Shown: positions 7,820 to 17,267, counted from the stretch's first letter. The stretch is 64,000 nucleotides of DNA from Novipirellula artificiosorum (GCF_007860135.1 NZ_SJPV01000001.1:752336-816335), one strand, 5' to 3'. Made by a program: numbers and translations. Notes: generated by a model not told the origin, from the letters alone.

Positions 7820-9679
7820 TCAGTTCTCGGCCGAGTGCAGGCCTCCGGCACCTGCGCCAAACGCGATATTGCTTCGTTCGGAATCGCCTTCGCGCGGCAG
7901 CGTGCAATTCCACATGCAGGCACCGCAGTGGACGCACTTCTCGCGGTCAAACTGGGGTACACCGTTGCTTTCTCCGGGGGCAATCGCTTCGCCCGAACAC
8001 ATATCGATGCAAAGCTTCTCGGAACACTCGGCGCACAACTCGGGATTGATGAACTTGACATGATCCGCATAGCCAGGCGGTGCCTGTACCTTGCCGCCCA
8101 TCAATAACGCGTCTTGCTGAGAAACCAACAGTTTGCCATCAAAGGCGATCTCCGGCCACCCACAACGGTTCAACAAAGCCTCCTGCAAGGATGTGCCTGA
8201 TTCGGCACAGCTTTCCCGCAGAGTTTGCAACTCGTCCGCCGGGATTTTGCCCGCGTAGTGCTGTTCGATCGATGGAATTCGCTGGTGCGGTGGCTTGGAA
8301 TCCCCTGACAAATTCAATCGCCCGCCCGTCAATCCGGTCATCCCCATTCCAATCAGCCCACGGACAAATCCTTTTTGGAAACCGTCCCGTGACCGCTCGG
8401 CGACACGACCTTCCTTCTCAACCCAACTGTCGCGACGCCGCCGAACGTAGGCCCGATCCAGATTCTCGCGTGTGAACGGCTTGTCTTCTTTCAGCAGCTC
8501 GATGACGCCCTCGGCAAGTTGAACCCCCGTGGTCCAAGCTTCGTCAACGCCCGATCCGGTCAGCACATTCGTGCTGCCGGAACCTTCACCAATTCTCGCG
8601 TAGCCGTCCCCCACCAAGTAGGGCTCGCCCTGTTTGCCTGACTCCTGCAGCGACTTGGCGCCCCAGCTGCGCATCGTACCGCCCTTGAGATGCTGCCAAA
8701 TCGCGGGATGCGTCATCCAATGTTGCAAATAGCGGTAACTGGTCCGTACCGGACTATCCAGCCACGAAGGAACGAAGATCCCCGCGGATGCAACGCCGTC
8801 AGGATAGACATACAGGAACCCAAAGACCTCTGGTTCAGGGTAGCCAAACGTGTGGAGCACCATTCCCGGTTTCAGTTCACAGTCGTCCGGCAGGTCGATG
8901 ACCATCTTCATGCCGAGCGCCCATTCCCGCTGGTGGTTGCCCTCGGGAAGTCCAAAATGCTCATCCAATTTTTGCCCCACCGAACCGACGGGACCATCGC
9001 CGACCACCGTCAACGGTGCACGAATATCCATACCGGGCATGTAACCCGCGTCGGGATTTCCCGCCTTGTCGGTGCCCTGATCGATCAGCCGTACTCCGAC
9101 CACCGCGTCGCCTTCAATCAGCGGTTCATTGACCGGCATTCCAGGCCAAACCTGAACCAAACCCGAGGCCATCAACTGCGAACCGATCCACTGGTTGAAC
9201 TGGCCCATCGACAGCAGCAGCCCATTGTGTTTGCTGAGAAAACCAGGAATGTAGGGCAACTTGACCGCGTGTTCCTTGTAAGGCAACAACCATTTGCCTG
9301 CATGAATCATCCCGTCGAGCATCTTCAACGACGCAGAACGACGACTCACTTTGTGCGGGTCAAGCAAGTACAACACTTGCTCACCCGTGACGCCATGAGC
9401 CATTGGAATTTGCGTGGGATCCAGTTCGGGCAACGACTCGCGAATTCCCGTTGCACGGGTGACAATTCCTGAGACGCCAAAGCCGATATCCTCGGCCCGC
9501 TCGTAACAGATCACTTGCAGCGGCATGCCGGGCATCACACGGCTCATCAGCACCGGTTGCCCCTGATCATCGTTCATGGCCGCCGAGAGTGTCGTCAGGA
9601 AACCGCCTGTTGCCGGCCCAAAGCCGGTACAAACGATGTCCACTTCCATACTCTGCCGTTCGGGTTCTTGCATCGACAT
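7820..9679 (-). CDS. FixC-FixX fusion: ETF:quinone oxidoreductase-like with ferredoxin tail
   Basis: A 619-residue flavoprotein of the ETF-QO/FixC family. The N-terminal FAD-binding site is GFGPATGG (about 19-26), and the family GDGPVGSVGQKL and VGDGYARIGEGSGSTNVLTG segments follow. The last 100 residues hold a ferredoxin-like domain with CAECSEKLCIDMC and CVHCGACMWNC, the role played by the separate FixX in classic fixABCX operons. It would take electrons from an ETF and pass them to quinone. It ends 38 bases before the ETF-beta-like gene and starts 8 bases after the ACAD-like gene, so the four genes are almost certainly one operon. Confidence 0.88.
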   Translation of the reverse strand: MSMQEPERQSMEVDIVCTGFGPATGGFLTTLSAAMNDDQGQPVLMSRVMPGMPLQVICYERAEDIGFGVSGIVTRATGIRESLPELDPTQIPMAHGVTGEQVLYLLDPHKVSRRSASLKMLDGMIHAGKWLLPYKEHAVKLPYIPGFLSKHNGLLLSMGQFNQWIGSQLMASGLVQVWPGMPVNEPLIEGDAVVGVRLIDQGTDKAGNPDAGYMPGMDIRAPLTVVGDGPVGSVGQKLDEHFGLPEGNHQREWALGMKMVIDLPDDCELKPGMVLHTFGYPEPEVFGFLYVYPDGVASAGIFVPSWLDSPVRTSYRYLQHWMTHPAIWQHLKGGTMRSWGAKSLQESGKQGEPYLVGDGYARIGEGSGSTNVLTGSGVDEAWTTGVQLAEGVIELLKEDKPFTRENLDRAYVRRRRDSWVEKEGRVAERSRDGFQKGFVRGLIGMGMTGLTGGRLNLSGDSKPPHQRIPSIEQHYAGKIPADELQTLRESCAESGTSLQEALLNRCGWPEIAFDGKLLVSQQDALLMGGKVQAPPGYADHVKFINPELCAECSEKLCIDMCSGEAIAPGESNGVPQFDREKCVHCGACMWNCTLPREGDSERSNIAFGAGAGGLHSAEN

Positions 9680-9687
9680 GGTTCAAA

Positions 9688-11928
9688 TTAGCTGGGGTAA
9701 TCGAGAGCTTCCGGAATCATCACTTGGGCCAAAACGTTGCCGGCGCGATCCTTCGCCAAACGAGATCCCGTCAAGCAGCCGTCCAATTTGTTGCGGCGAC
9801 TGATGAACCCTTCGATGCCAGCAAAGCGCGGGCAGGGGCCAGCTTTGTTGGCGTGCGAACCGTCCGATTCCACAACGTCGCTGGTCAGACGCGTCCCGAC
9901 ACTGATGCCAGGGATGAGCCCTTCGAGGCAATCGATCTCGCCAGCCTGAGCACACGCTTCGCACGTGGGCTCCCAGCTCGGATGACGATTGTAGCCGTAA
10001 ACAAGGTCCGCGCAGATTCGCCCCACCTCGCCCGCTGCATGCGCCGTTTGGACATGGCAAAGATCGGTAAAAAACTGAACATATCCAGGCAACGCATCCG
10101 CCAAGACCGGATTCTCGGCACCCTTCTTTTCCAGTTCCAAACAATCAAGCACCTGACACCGACAAGCCAATAGCCAAGCAAGTGCATCGGCCATTGGGAA
10201 CGTTGCGCCTTGACGCTTGTCCCGATAAAGCGGCTTGCCGTCGGCATCTTTGGCCTCTTGCAAGTGGCGGTAGGTCCATAGCCAAAGCTCCATCGCCGAT
10301 CCCAGAGCGCAAGCCCCGGTACCAGGTCGATCGGACGCCAACCGCCGCAGTTCGGTAATCCAGCCTTGGAATTGCGTCAGAAACAACTCACTCGTCATGG
10401 TCACGATCAACTGTCTTCGTTGAACCGATTCGGGACCTTCGTAGGTCGCTTCCAACTGCGAGTCCATCCACTTTTGCGGCAGGAATCCAGGGCAATCTTC
10501 GGTGATGCCATAGCCGCCCATCAAACTGACCGCCTCGCGCATCATGTTCGCACCCTGCCCGGTGTTCCACAACTTCGTTGCTGGAGACAAGATATTCGAC
10601 AACGACTCGCCAACCATGTATTCAACCAACCGATTGGATTTCAGCTCTGCCAAGCGTTCTTGATCCCGTTCTTCCTCGGGTTCGGCAAGCAGTTCAAGGT
10701 ACTCAAGCGCTAACTTCTCGGTCTGTTTGCGCAGTTTCAAGACCTCGCGGACACTGCGAGCTCCTGCCGCGGCATAGAGTTCGTCTCGGGTTTTGTCCAA
10801 TTCCTCGAACTCATCAAAATGCCTCGCAGCAGCGAGCCCAAGGGAGGTTGCGGCCTCACCCGTTGCCCAGACATCGACCAGACGGTGAAGCACGTCTTCC
10901 TTCATCTGCAAACCGAGGTCATAGCGGGGTGTCCCCGGAGCACCTTCCCCGCCACGAAAACGACCGCGTTGGTAACGAATGATCGGCTCCACCGCAGAAA
11001 GCAACTTCGCAGCGGTCATCACGCCGACGGGAACTCGCGTCCGGGCAAAAACAGCCTCGAGCACTTTGCCGTGATTATGATTCGGAACGATCACTCCGTC
11101 CACGATGGTGTACCCACCGACGATGCGTGATGCAGGCACGGTCATGTGAAAGATGGGATCACGAGTCGAGGAAAGCTGATGCACGAGCTTATGCGTCACG
11201 GCACCACGATCGTAAACGCCTTCGTCGTCTTCTTCGAGGATCACCATGCAGGTACCCTTGATGCGATCATCGTCGGATTCGACGGCTGCCACGACAAAGC
11301 TGGCGTAGTCCATGTTGGTGATAAAACGACCACGCTTGTCGACCTGCAACATCGGCTCTTGGCCGTCTTCCCAATTGGCCACTCGGACCTTGCCACACAT
11401 AATCCCCGTGTCGACGCCGACGTACGGCAACGGTTCGGTCAGACAAAACGCACCGCGCGCGATCTTGCGGTCTTCACCGGGCTGCGGTGGGACCGAACGA
11501 GTGAGGTATTCTTCGACTTGCTCTGGTGTGCCTCGTTCGATGATCGGCTCAAGCGCCAAGCCAGCAGCGAGACAACAAGTCGCTGCACCCGCATCGACCC
11601 ACGCCAGCTCGAAGGCAGCCAGCGCCATCACGAAGTTCTTGGGGCCGTCGAGGTATCCGCCATACTGCGGCTTGGACATCATCGCCGTCACGCCTGCCTC
11701 GTCGTAAGCCTTTAACATCTCATCTTTGGCAGCGGTCCATTCATGCGTGTTCCGCTCACCATCGGCCACCAACCGTGCCACCACGCCTCGAGCAACCGAA
11801 CGAGTGGACTGCACAAGCATCTGCAGGTCATATCGCTCGGCGTAACGCCACATGATTTGCCGGACCTCGTCGGTCGGTAAGGTTTGCATGACGGGAGAAT
11901 TATCAACCTGGACCGACGCAATAGACAT
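9688..11928 (-). CDS. Large acyl-CoA dehydrogenase-like protein (746 aa)
   Basis: A 746-residue protein with an acyl-CoA dehydrogenase core, first gene of the leftward unit. Family landmarks are present in altered form: LTEPLPYVGVDTG in place of TEPxAGSD (near 180-192), and GGYGITEDCPG with TYEGPESVQRRQ in place of IYEGTSxxQ, so the catalytic glutamate position appears kept. It is longer than ordinary acyl-CoA dehydrogenases (about 380-600), with an inserted helical, charged region (about 390-440) and a C-terminal extension holding CEACAQAGEIDC. The substrate is unknown. Its neighbours imply that it reduces or is reduced by the adjacent ETF and FixCX. Confidence 0.8.
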   Translation of the reverse strand: MSIASVQVDNSPVMQTLPTDEVRQIMWRYAERYDLQMLVQSTRSVARGVVARLVADGERNTHEWTAAKDEMLKAYDEAGVTAMMSKPQYGGYLDGPKNFVMALAAFELAWVDAGAATCCLAAGLALEPIIERGTPEQVEEYLTRSVPPQPGEDRKIARGAFCLTEPLPYVGVDTGIMCGKVRVANWEDGQEPMLQVDKRGRFITNMDYASFVVAAVESDDDRIKGTCMVILEEDDEGVYDRGAVTHKLVHQLSSTRDPIFHMTVPASRIVGGYTIVDGVIVPNHNHGKVLEAVFARTRVPVGVMTAAKLLSAVEPIIRYQRGRFRGGEGAPGTPRYDLGLQMKEDVLHRLVDVWATGEAATSLGLAAARHFDEFEELDKTRDELYAAAGARSVREVLKLRKQTEKLALEYLELLAEPEEERDQERLAELKSNRLVEYMVGESLSNILSPATKLWNTGQGANMMREAVSLMGGYGITEDCPGFLPQKWMDSQLEATYEGPESVQRRQLIVTMTSELFLTQFQGWITELRRLASDRPGTGACALGSAMELWLWTYRHLQEAKDADGKPLYRDKRQGATFPMADALAWLLACRCQVLDCLELEKKGAENPVLADALPGYVQFFTDLCHVQTAHAAGEVGRICADLVYGYNRHPSWEPTCEACAQAGEIDCLEGLIPGISVGTRLTSDVVESDGSHANKAGPCPRFAGIEGFISRRNKLDGCLTGSRLAKDRAGNVLAQVMIPEALDYPS

Positions 11929-12323
11929 AGCTCGAACCTTGTTTCCTGAAAGCGGAATGAACCGAACGACTTCTCACTGCCCTTCGTGGGCAAGCGGTCT
12001 TGGGATTGTATCAAAGGCCTTATCCCACAACAACGGTTCTCGGGCAATCCCTTAGCCCCCTGGGCCTCGCACAGGCCCCGTCGCTTGCCGCCTCGGATGA
12101 CAGCAAACGCCAAGTAGGCCTCCAATCTCTTGACCCCAAAGCGACTGGCGAATGCCCGCCGCCCACAAGACTCCGGTGCAACGAGCAGATCCAAGCTACC
12201 GCATAATGGCCTGCGTCTCTTTGTCGCACACCATCGATCGCGAGAGCGGACTTGACCGCCCTACCCGTCGCTGATACCCTCGCCTGCCATCAAGCCGTTC
12301 AACTGTTCTTGGAGTGCGCGACA
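11929..12323. other. Divergent intergenic region between the two ETF units
   Basis: These 395 bases separate the leftward ACAD-FixCX-ETF unit from the rightward fixA-fixB-ACAD unit and must hold both promoters. I looked for sigma-54 -24/-12 boxes (TGG-N10-GC) on both strands and for TGT-N10-ACA NifA sites and saw none that fit. There is no gene and no strong hairpin. Confidence 0.5.
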
Positions 12324-13238
12324 GTGCCTTACGACAGCGTCATATTGGTCAAGCAGGTCCCCGACACGGCTCACGTCACGACCGATGCGATGCGGGCCGA
12401 TGGAACGGTGAATCGCGGTGCCTTGCCGACGATCTTCAACCCCGAGGATCTTCATGCGTTGGAGTCGGCTCTCGAACTTCGCGATCGCTACGGTGGAACC
12501 ATCACGGCACTCAGCATGGGGCCTCCGAAAGCAGCGGACGTGTTACGTGAGTGCTTGTTCCGCGGCGTCGACCGCGTCATCTTGCTGACCGACCGACGGG
12601 CCGCCGCCAGCGACACGTTGGCAACCAGCTATATCTTGGCCCAAGCCGTCAAAACCATCGGCAGGTTTGACTTCGTGTTCGCCGGGCGGCAAGCCATTGA
12701 TGGCGATACGGCTCAGGTGGGCCCCCAGTGTGCGGAAAAACTTGGCGTCACTCAGTTAACTTACTTGGAAGAACTCGTCCACGTCGAGGAAGATGTGGTG
12801 CGAGTGCGCAGGAACGTCGGCAACGGTTGGGAAATTGTGGAAGCACCGCTGCCCGTGCTGATCACCGTGATGGACACCGCCAACGAACCCCGCCCACCGG
12901 CTGCCCGAAAAGCGTTGCGTCACAAACGTGCCCGCATCGAAGCGGAAGTGGTCGCGGCAGTCAAAGCGGAAAGGAAAGAGGCTTCCAAGGACGATCAGGC
13001 CATCGAGGTTGCTCGCCGCTGTAAGTCACTTCGAGAGCGAGGCCTGTTGATCGAGCAGTGGAATCTGGACGATATCGGGGCCGACCTTCAACGCTGTGGG
13101 CTAGCCGGCTCACCCACGAAAGTTTTTCGTGTCCAGTCGATCGTCCTCACCAAGGAAGGCTACACCGAAATCGCTCCCACCGAAGAGGGTGCTCGGCAAC
13201 TCATTCAAGAACTCGTTATTGATCGGACGCTGGGATAA
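12324..13238 (+). CDS. fixA: ETF beta subunit, FixA-like, bifurcating-type motif
   Basis: A 304-residue ETF-beta/FixA protein. I chose GTG 12324 because GGAG lies at 12311-12314 and the product then opens MPYDSVILVKQVPDT, as the family does; a TTG at 12252 would add 24 unrelated residues. The motif RQAIDGDTAQVGP (122-134) is the form I associate with FAD-containing, electron-bifurcating ETF-beta subunits, rather than the DDDCNQTG type of ordinary ETFs. The stop overlaps the fixB start (TAATG), so translation is coupled. With nif genes 4 kb away, a role in feeding electrons to ferredoxin or flavodoxin for nitrogenase is likely but inferred. Confidence 0.88.
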   Translation: MPYDSVILVKQVPDTAHVTTDAMRADGTVNRGALPTIFNPEDLHALESALELRDRYGGTITALSMGPPKAADVLRECLFRGVDRVILLTDRRAAASDTLATSYILAQAVKTIGRFDFVFAGRQAIDGDTAQVGPQCAEKLGVTQLTYLEELVHVEEDVVRVRRNVGNGWEIVEAPLPVLITVMDTANEPRPPAARKALRHKRARIEAEVVAAVKAERKEASKDDQAIEVARRCKSLRERGLLIEQWNLDDIGADLQRCGLAGSPTKVFRVQSIVLTKEGYTEIAPTEEGARQLIQELVIDRTLG

Positions 13239-14266
13239 TGATCGAACCGAATCGACAAGGAGAAGTTTGGGTCTTCGCCGAACAAGAAGACGGCACGATC
13301 CCGGATGTCGTGCTCGAGCTATGTGGAAAAGCCCGCGCGCTTGCCGATCAGTTGGGTGTCAAAGCCGGTGCGGTGCTAGCGGGTTCCGATCGAGGGAGCC
13401 TGCCCGCCCAATTGATTGCCCACGGGATTGATAACCTCTACGTCGTGGAGGACAAGCGACTCGAACATTTCCAAACCAGTCCCTACACACGAATCGTGTG
13501 CAGTTTGATCCAGAAACATGAGCCCCAGATTGTGCTGTATGGCGCAACCGCGTTGGGCCGTGACTTAGCGCCGCGTGTGGCATCCGAGATGCGTGCCGGG
13601 ATGACCGCGGATTGTACGGATCTCCAAATTCAAGACGTCACTGATCCGCGGACCAAACAAGTTCACGAGAACCTGCTGCTGCAAATCCGCCCAGCGTTCG
13701 GTGGCAACATTATCGCCACCATTGTCAACTATGATTGGTGGCCACAGATGGCAACGGTTCGCGAAGGTGTCATGCCGCTTCAAGAACCGGACCTGGCACG
13801 CTCGGGTCAAGTCATCGCGGAACCGGTCGAATTAGACGATTCGTTGTTCCCGGTGAAGTTGATTGAGCGCCACATTGAACCGCGAACCGTTAACCTCAAA
13901 GGTGCAAGAGTCATCGTTGCAGGCGGTGGCGGCGTGGGTAGCCGAGACAGCTTTAAGTTGATTCACGAATTGGCTGGAGCCATCGGCGGAGCCGTGGGAG
14001 CGAGTCGCGCGGCAGTGGATGGCGGCTACATCGGCAAAGAACACCAAATCGGCCAGACCGGTACGACCGTGCGTCCCGCGCTGTATATCGCGGCAGGAAT
14101 CAGCGGTGCAGTCCAGCACCGCGCGGGAATGGAAGAATCGGCAAAGATCATCGCGATCAACACCGACCCAGAGGCACCGATCTTCTCCGTGGCCCATTAC
14201 GGCATTGTTGGCGACATGAGGAAGGTGATCCCCTTGTTGGTCAAATCGCTGAAAGAACGACGGTAG
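13238..14266 (+). CDS. fixB: ETF alpha subunit, FixB-like
   Basis: A 342-residue ETF-alpha/FixB with an intact C-terminal FAD domain: GGAVGASRAAVDGGY (around 250), HQIGQTGTTVRP (around 270), GISGAVQHRAGM (around 290) and NTDPEAPIFSVAHYGIVGD near the end. It contrasts with the eroded alpha-like subunit at 5843-6880. The N-terminal half begins GEVWVFAEQ, as usual. Its start overlaps the fixA stop by one base, and the 581-residue acyl-CoA dehydrogenase follows 99 bases later. It forms the heterodimer with the preceding FixA-like subunit. Confidence 0.92.
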   Translation: MIEPNRQGEVWVFAEQEDGTIPDVVLELCGKARALADQLGVKAGAVLAGSDRGSLPAQLIAHGIDNLYVVEDKRLEHFQTSPYTRIVCSLIQKHEPQIVLYGATALGRDLAPRVASEMRAGMTADCTDLQIQDVTDPRTKQVHENLLLQIRPAFGGNIIATIVNYDWWPQMATVREGVMPLQEPDLARSGQVIAEPVELDDSLFPVKLIERHIEPRTVNLKGARVIVAGGGGVGSRDSFKLIHELAGAIGGAVGASRAAVDGGYIGKEHQIGQTGTTVRPALYIAAGISGAVQHRAGMEESAKIIAINTDPEAPIFSVAHYGIVGDMRKVIPLLVKSLKERR

Positions 14267-14365
14267 TGCGATAGTTTTTCTGCAATCAACGTCGCCAGAC
14301 GGTGGTTGCGTTTTTGTTGTGCGTCCACGCTTTGGCGAGTGTGGTTACACGTGTGAGAATCTGCT

Positions 14366-16111
14366 GTGGCAAATTATTTTCTTGATAACCAAGACATTCA
14401 ATTCCTCTTCTCGCACATCGAGATGCAGCAGTTGGCTGCCCTTCAAGAGCGGTTTGCCGAAAACGGGGATGCCGACTATGCACCCACCAGCAGCGCCGAG
14501 GCTGTCGAAGACTACCACCGTGTTCTTCAAATCACCGGACACGTGGCTGCCACAAACATCGCCCCCAACGCGGAACGGGTTGACCGAGATGGCAACTTGC
14601 TCAATCAGGATGGCACGGTCACTTTACACCCCTGTGTTCGGGAAAACCTTGACTGGATGGCAAAAGCGGATTTGCTTGGTTTCACCGTACCGCGGAAGTA
14701 CGGAGGTCTGAATTGTCCGAATTTGATCTACACCATCGCGACGGAAATTGTCGCCCGCGCCGACGCCTCGTTCATGAATATCTTTGGCTTGCAAGGCATC
14801 GCGGAAACGGTCAATGCCTACGCCAGCCAGGAAATCAAAGACGAAATCTTGCCCCAGTTTGCCGAAGGCAAAGTGACCGGCGCGATGGTGTTGACGGAAC
14901 CCGATGCGGGAAGTGATCTGCAGGCGGTCCGACTCCGAGCCCACCAAGATGAGCATGGCAATTGGCTTCTCAACGGCGTCAAACGATTCATCACCAACGG
15001 CTGTGGCGAAATCCTGTTGACGCTGGCACGCAGTGAACCCGAAATGAGTGACGGGTTGGGTTTGAGTCTGTTCCTTTCTGAACGTTGCGACCAAATCAAG
15101 GTTCGACACCTCGAAAAGAAACTGGGAATTCATGGATCCCCCACATGCGAGTTGGTCTACGAAAATGCACCCGCTCGATTGATCGGGGAACGTAAACGCG
15201 GCTTGATCACGTACGTCCTCGCATTGATGAACGGCGCTCGCGTCGGCATTGCAGCACAATCACTCGGCATTGCGGAAGCGGCCTATCGGCTGGCGAGAAC
15301 GTACGCCCACACTCGGCACCAATTCGGCATGCCGATTGAAAAATTGCCGGCGATCGCTGAAATGGTTACCGACATGCAGGTCGCCATCGAGGCGGCGAGA
15401 GCGCTGACTTACGAAACGAGTTGCATCTGCGACAAGGAAAATAATGCGATGCGGTTGGTCGAATGGCACGCAGATCAACTTGAAAAAGAAGAGCTGAAGT
15501 CGCTAAAGAAGGAAGTCCGCCAGCTAAAGCGAATCAACAGCATGCTGACCCCGATGAGCAAGTACTACGCATCGGAAATGTGCTGCCGCGTTGCCGATGA
15601 TGCCATCCAAGTTCTTGGAGGGTCGGGGTACATGAAAGACTATGCCGCAGAACGTCATTTGCGTGATGCGCGAATCACGACGATCTACGAAGGCACCAGC
15701 CAACTTCAAATCGTTGCGGCCATCCGTGGCGTCCTTTCCGGTGTGTTCGATAGCTGGGCCGTCGATTTTGAGCAAAAAGAATACGATGATTTGATGCTCA
15801 CCGAACTGAAACAAAAACTGATCACCGGACGCTCACAACTGAGTGAAGCGATTATCTTTGTCAAGAAACAGCCGGCTTCTTATGCGGACCTTGCTGCACG
15901 AAGGCTGGTCGATGGCGCCATCGCAATCATGACCGGCCACTTATTGCTGGATCAAGCAACGAACAACGAACGCAAAAAACGTGTTGCCAAACGGTTTGTC
16001 CAATTGAAGATGCCGATTCTAAAGATGAACACCGAGCAAGTCCTTTCCGGCGACAGCATGCCCCTCGACGAGTTCCAACTGCTGGCGGGTCCGGTCCCCA
16101 CGACGGCCTAG
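14366..16111 (+). CDS. Acyl-CoA dehydrogenase (581 aa)
   Basis: An FAD-dependent acyl-CoA dehydrogenase with canonical motifs: LTEPDAGSD (about 177-185), GVKRFITNG, RTYAHTRHQFGMPIEKLPAI, QVLGGSGYMKDYAAERHLRDARI and TIYEGTSQLQ, the last carrying the catalytic glutamate. It has an extra charged coiled-coil-like stretch (ADQLEKEELKSLKKEVRQLK) and a C-terminal helical domain, which make it longer than the 380-residue short-chain enzymes. The start is GTG at 14366. It follows fixAB and could be the oxidant or reductant partner of that ETF, for example in a Bcd/EtfAB-like arrangement. It converges on nifV with 25 bases between stops. Confidence 0.9.
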   Translation: MANYFLDNQDIQFLFSHIEMQQLAALQERFAENGDADYAPTSSAEAVEDYHRVLQITGHVAATNIAPNAERVDRDGNLLNQDGTVTLHPCVRENLDWMAKADLLGFTVPRKYGGLNCPNLIYTIATEIVARADASFMNIFGLQGIAETVNAYASQEIKDEILPQFAEGKVTGAMVLTEPDAGSDLQAVRLRAHQDEHGNWLLNGVKRFITNGCGEILLTLARSEPEMSDGLGLSLFLSERCDQIKVRHLEKKLGIHGSPTCELVYENAPARLIGERKRGLITYVLALMNGARVGIAAQSLGIAEAAYRLARTYAHTRHQFGMPIEKLPAIAEMVTDMQVAIEAARALTYETSCICDKENNAMRLVEWHADQLEKEELKSLKKEVRQLKRINSMLTPMSKYYASEMCCRVADDAIQVLGGSGYMKDYAAERHLRDARITTIYEGTSQLQIVAAIRGVLSGVFDSWAVDFEQKEYDDLMLTELKQKLITGRSQLSEAIIFVKKQPASYADLAARRLVDGAIAIMTGHLLLDQATNNERKKRVAKRFVQLKMPILKMNTEQVLSGDSMPLDEFQLLAGPVPTTA

Positions 16112-16136
16112 CCGTGGCGGAGAAAGCTCAAAGCGA

Positions 16137-17267
16137 TCAGGTTGAGCGGGATTCGTAAAGCCGCATCACTTCCGCGGGGAGCAAGGATCGCCCCAACGAA
16201 CTCGCCTGCTCGCGCACCCGCTGAAGCAGATCCATGAGTTGCTCAGGATTCAACTCGATCCCCGATTCTGCAAAGGCTTGGTGCAATGCGGCGCGTCCAG
16301 AGTGTTTGCCTAGCACCGTGACCGAATCCGCTTGGCCGACTTCCGCGGGCGCAAACGGTTCATAACTACGGCGATCCCTCTGCATGGCTCGAACGTGAAT
16401 GCCGGATTCATGCCGAAAAACCTGTTTGCCCACGATCGGCTTGTGAGCTGCGATCGGAACGCCACTCGCCTGAGCGACATAATCGCTTAGCGAAGACAGC
16501 GTCTCGCTCTTGTAAGACGTTGTGCACTTGAGCACGATTTTCATCGCCATCACGACTTCCTCCAATGCGGCGTTGCCAGCTCGCTCCCCAAGCCCGTTGA
16601 CGGTGACGTCAACACTATCGGCACCCGCCTGCAGTGCCGCAAGTGAATTCGCCGTTGCCATGCCAAGATCGTTATGTCCATGGAAACCCAACTCAATGTC
16701 TGGGACCGCTTCACGAATCAAACCAACAACGTCCCAAGTCGCTAGCGGATCCCAAACACCAACGGTGTCCGCGATTCGAACTCGGTCAGCACCGTGCATC
16801 GCAGCGGTGCAAGCGAGGTCAAGGAGGAAAGAAACATCGGTTCGCGATGCATCCTGCATCCCTACCGAAACAAACTCGAAGCGGCGGGTAGCATCCAGCA
16901 ACAATCGATGGAGTTGACCAAGAACCCAACCGCGATCACGACCGAGAGCGGAAAGAAGGACACACGAAACCGGCAAGGAAAAATGCACGGCGGTGAGGTT
17001 TGCTTGTTCAGCCGCATCGAGATCTTCGGTCAACGCACGACACCAACCGGTCAAGCGACAATCAAGCCCGAGATCAACCAAACGCCGGATCGAGTCGATT
17101 TCATCCTGCCCTGCCGCGGGTGTGCCAACTTCGATTTCCGGAATCCCGAGATGATCGAGCATCACGGCAATCGCTTTGCGCTGCTCGTGTGAAAATGCAA
17201 CGTCCGCACGTTGCTCGCCGTCTCGCAGCGTGCTGTCAATGAGCCAGATCTGGTCCTGCGTCTTCAT
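16137..17267 (-). CDS. nifV: Homocitrate synthase NifV
   Basis: NifV condenses acetyl-CoA with 2-oxoglutarate to make homocitrate, the organic ligand of the iron-molybdenum cofactor. The 376-residue protein shows the DRE-TIM (HMGL-like) fold: DSTLRDGEQRADVAF near the start, GFHGHNDLGMATANSLAA with the metal-binding HxH, NGLGERAGNAALEEV, and VGKQVFRHESGIHV. That length and the absence of the C-terminal LeuA regulatory domain favour NifV over isopropylmalate synthase, and so does its place at the 3' end of the nif unit. A 201-base gap separates it from the ferredoxin gene upstream. Confidence 0.93.
   Translation of the reverse strand: MKTQDQIWLIDSTLRDGEQRADVAFSHEQRKAIAVMLDHLGIPEIEVGTPAAGQDEIDSIRRLVDLGLDCRLTGWCRALTEDLDAAEQANLTAVHFSLPVSCVLLSALGRDRGWVLGQLHRLLLDATRRFEFVSVGMQDASRTDVSFLLDLACTAAMHGADRVRIADTVGVWDPLATWDVVGLIREAVPDIELGFHGHNDLGMATANSLAALQAGADSVDVTVNGLGERAGNAALEEVVMAMKIVLKCTTSYKSETLSSLSDYVAQASGVPIAAHKPIVGKQVFRHESGIHVRAMQRDRRSYEPFAPAEVGQADSVTVLGKHSGRAALHQAFAESGIELNPEQLMDLLQRVREQASSLGRSLLPAEVMRLYESRST

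Noticed and set aside
16137..17267. Isopropylmalate synthase (leuA) instead of nifV
   Set aside because: The protein lacks the C-terminal LeuA regulatory domain, has NifV length, and sits in the nif unit.
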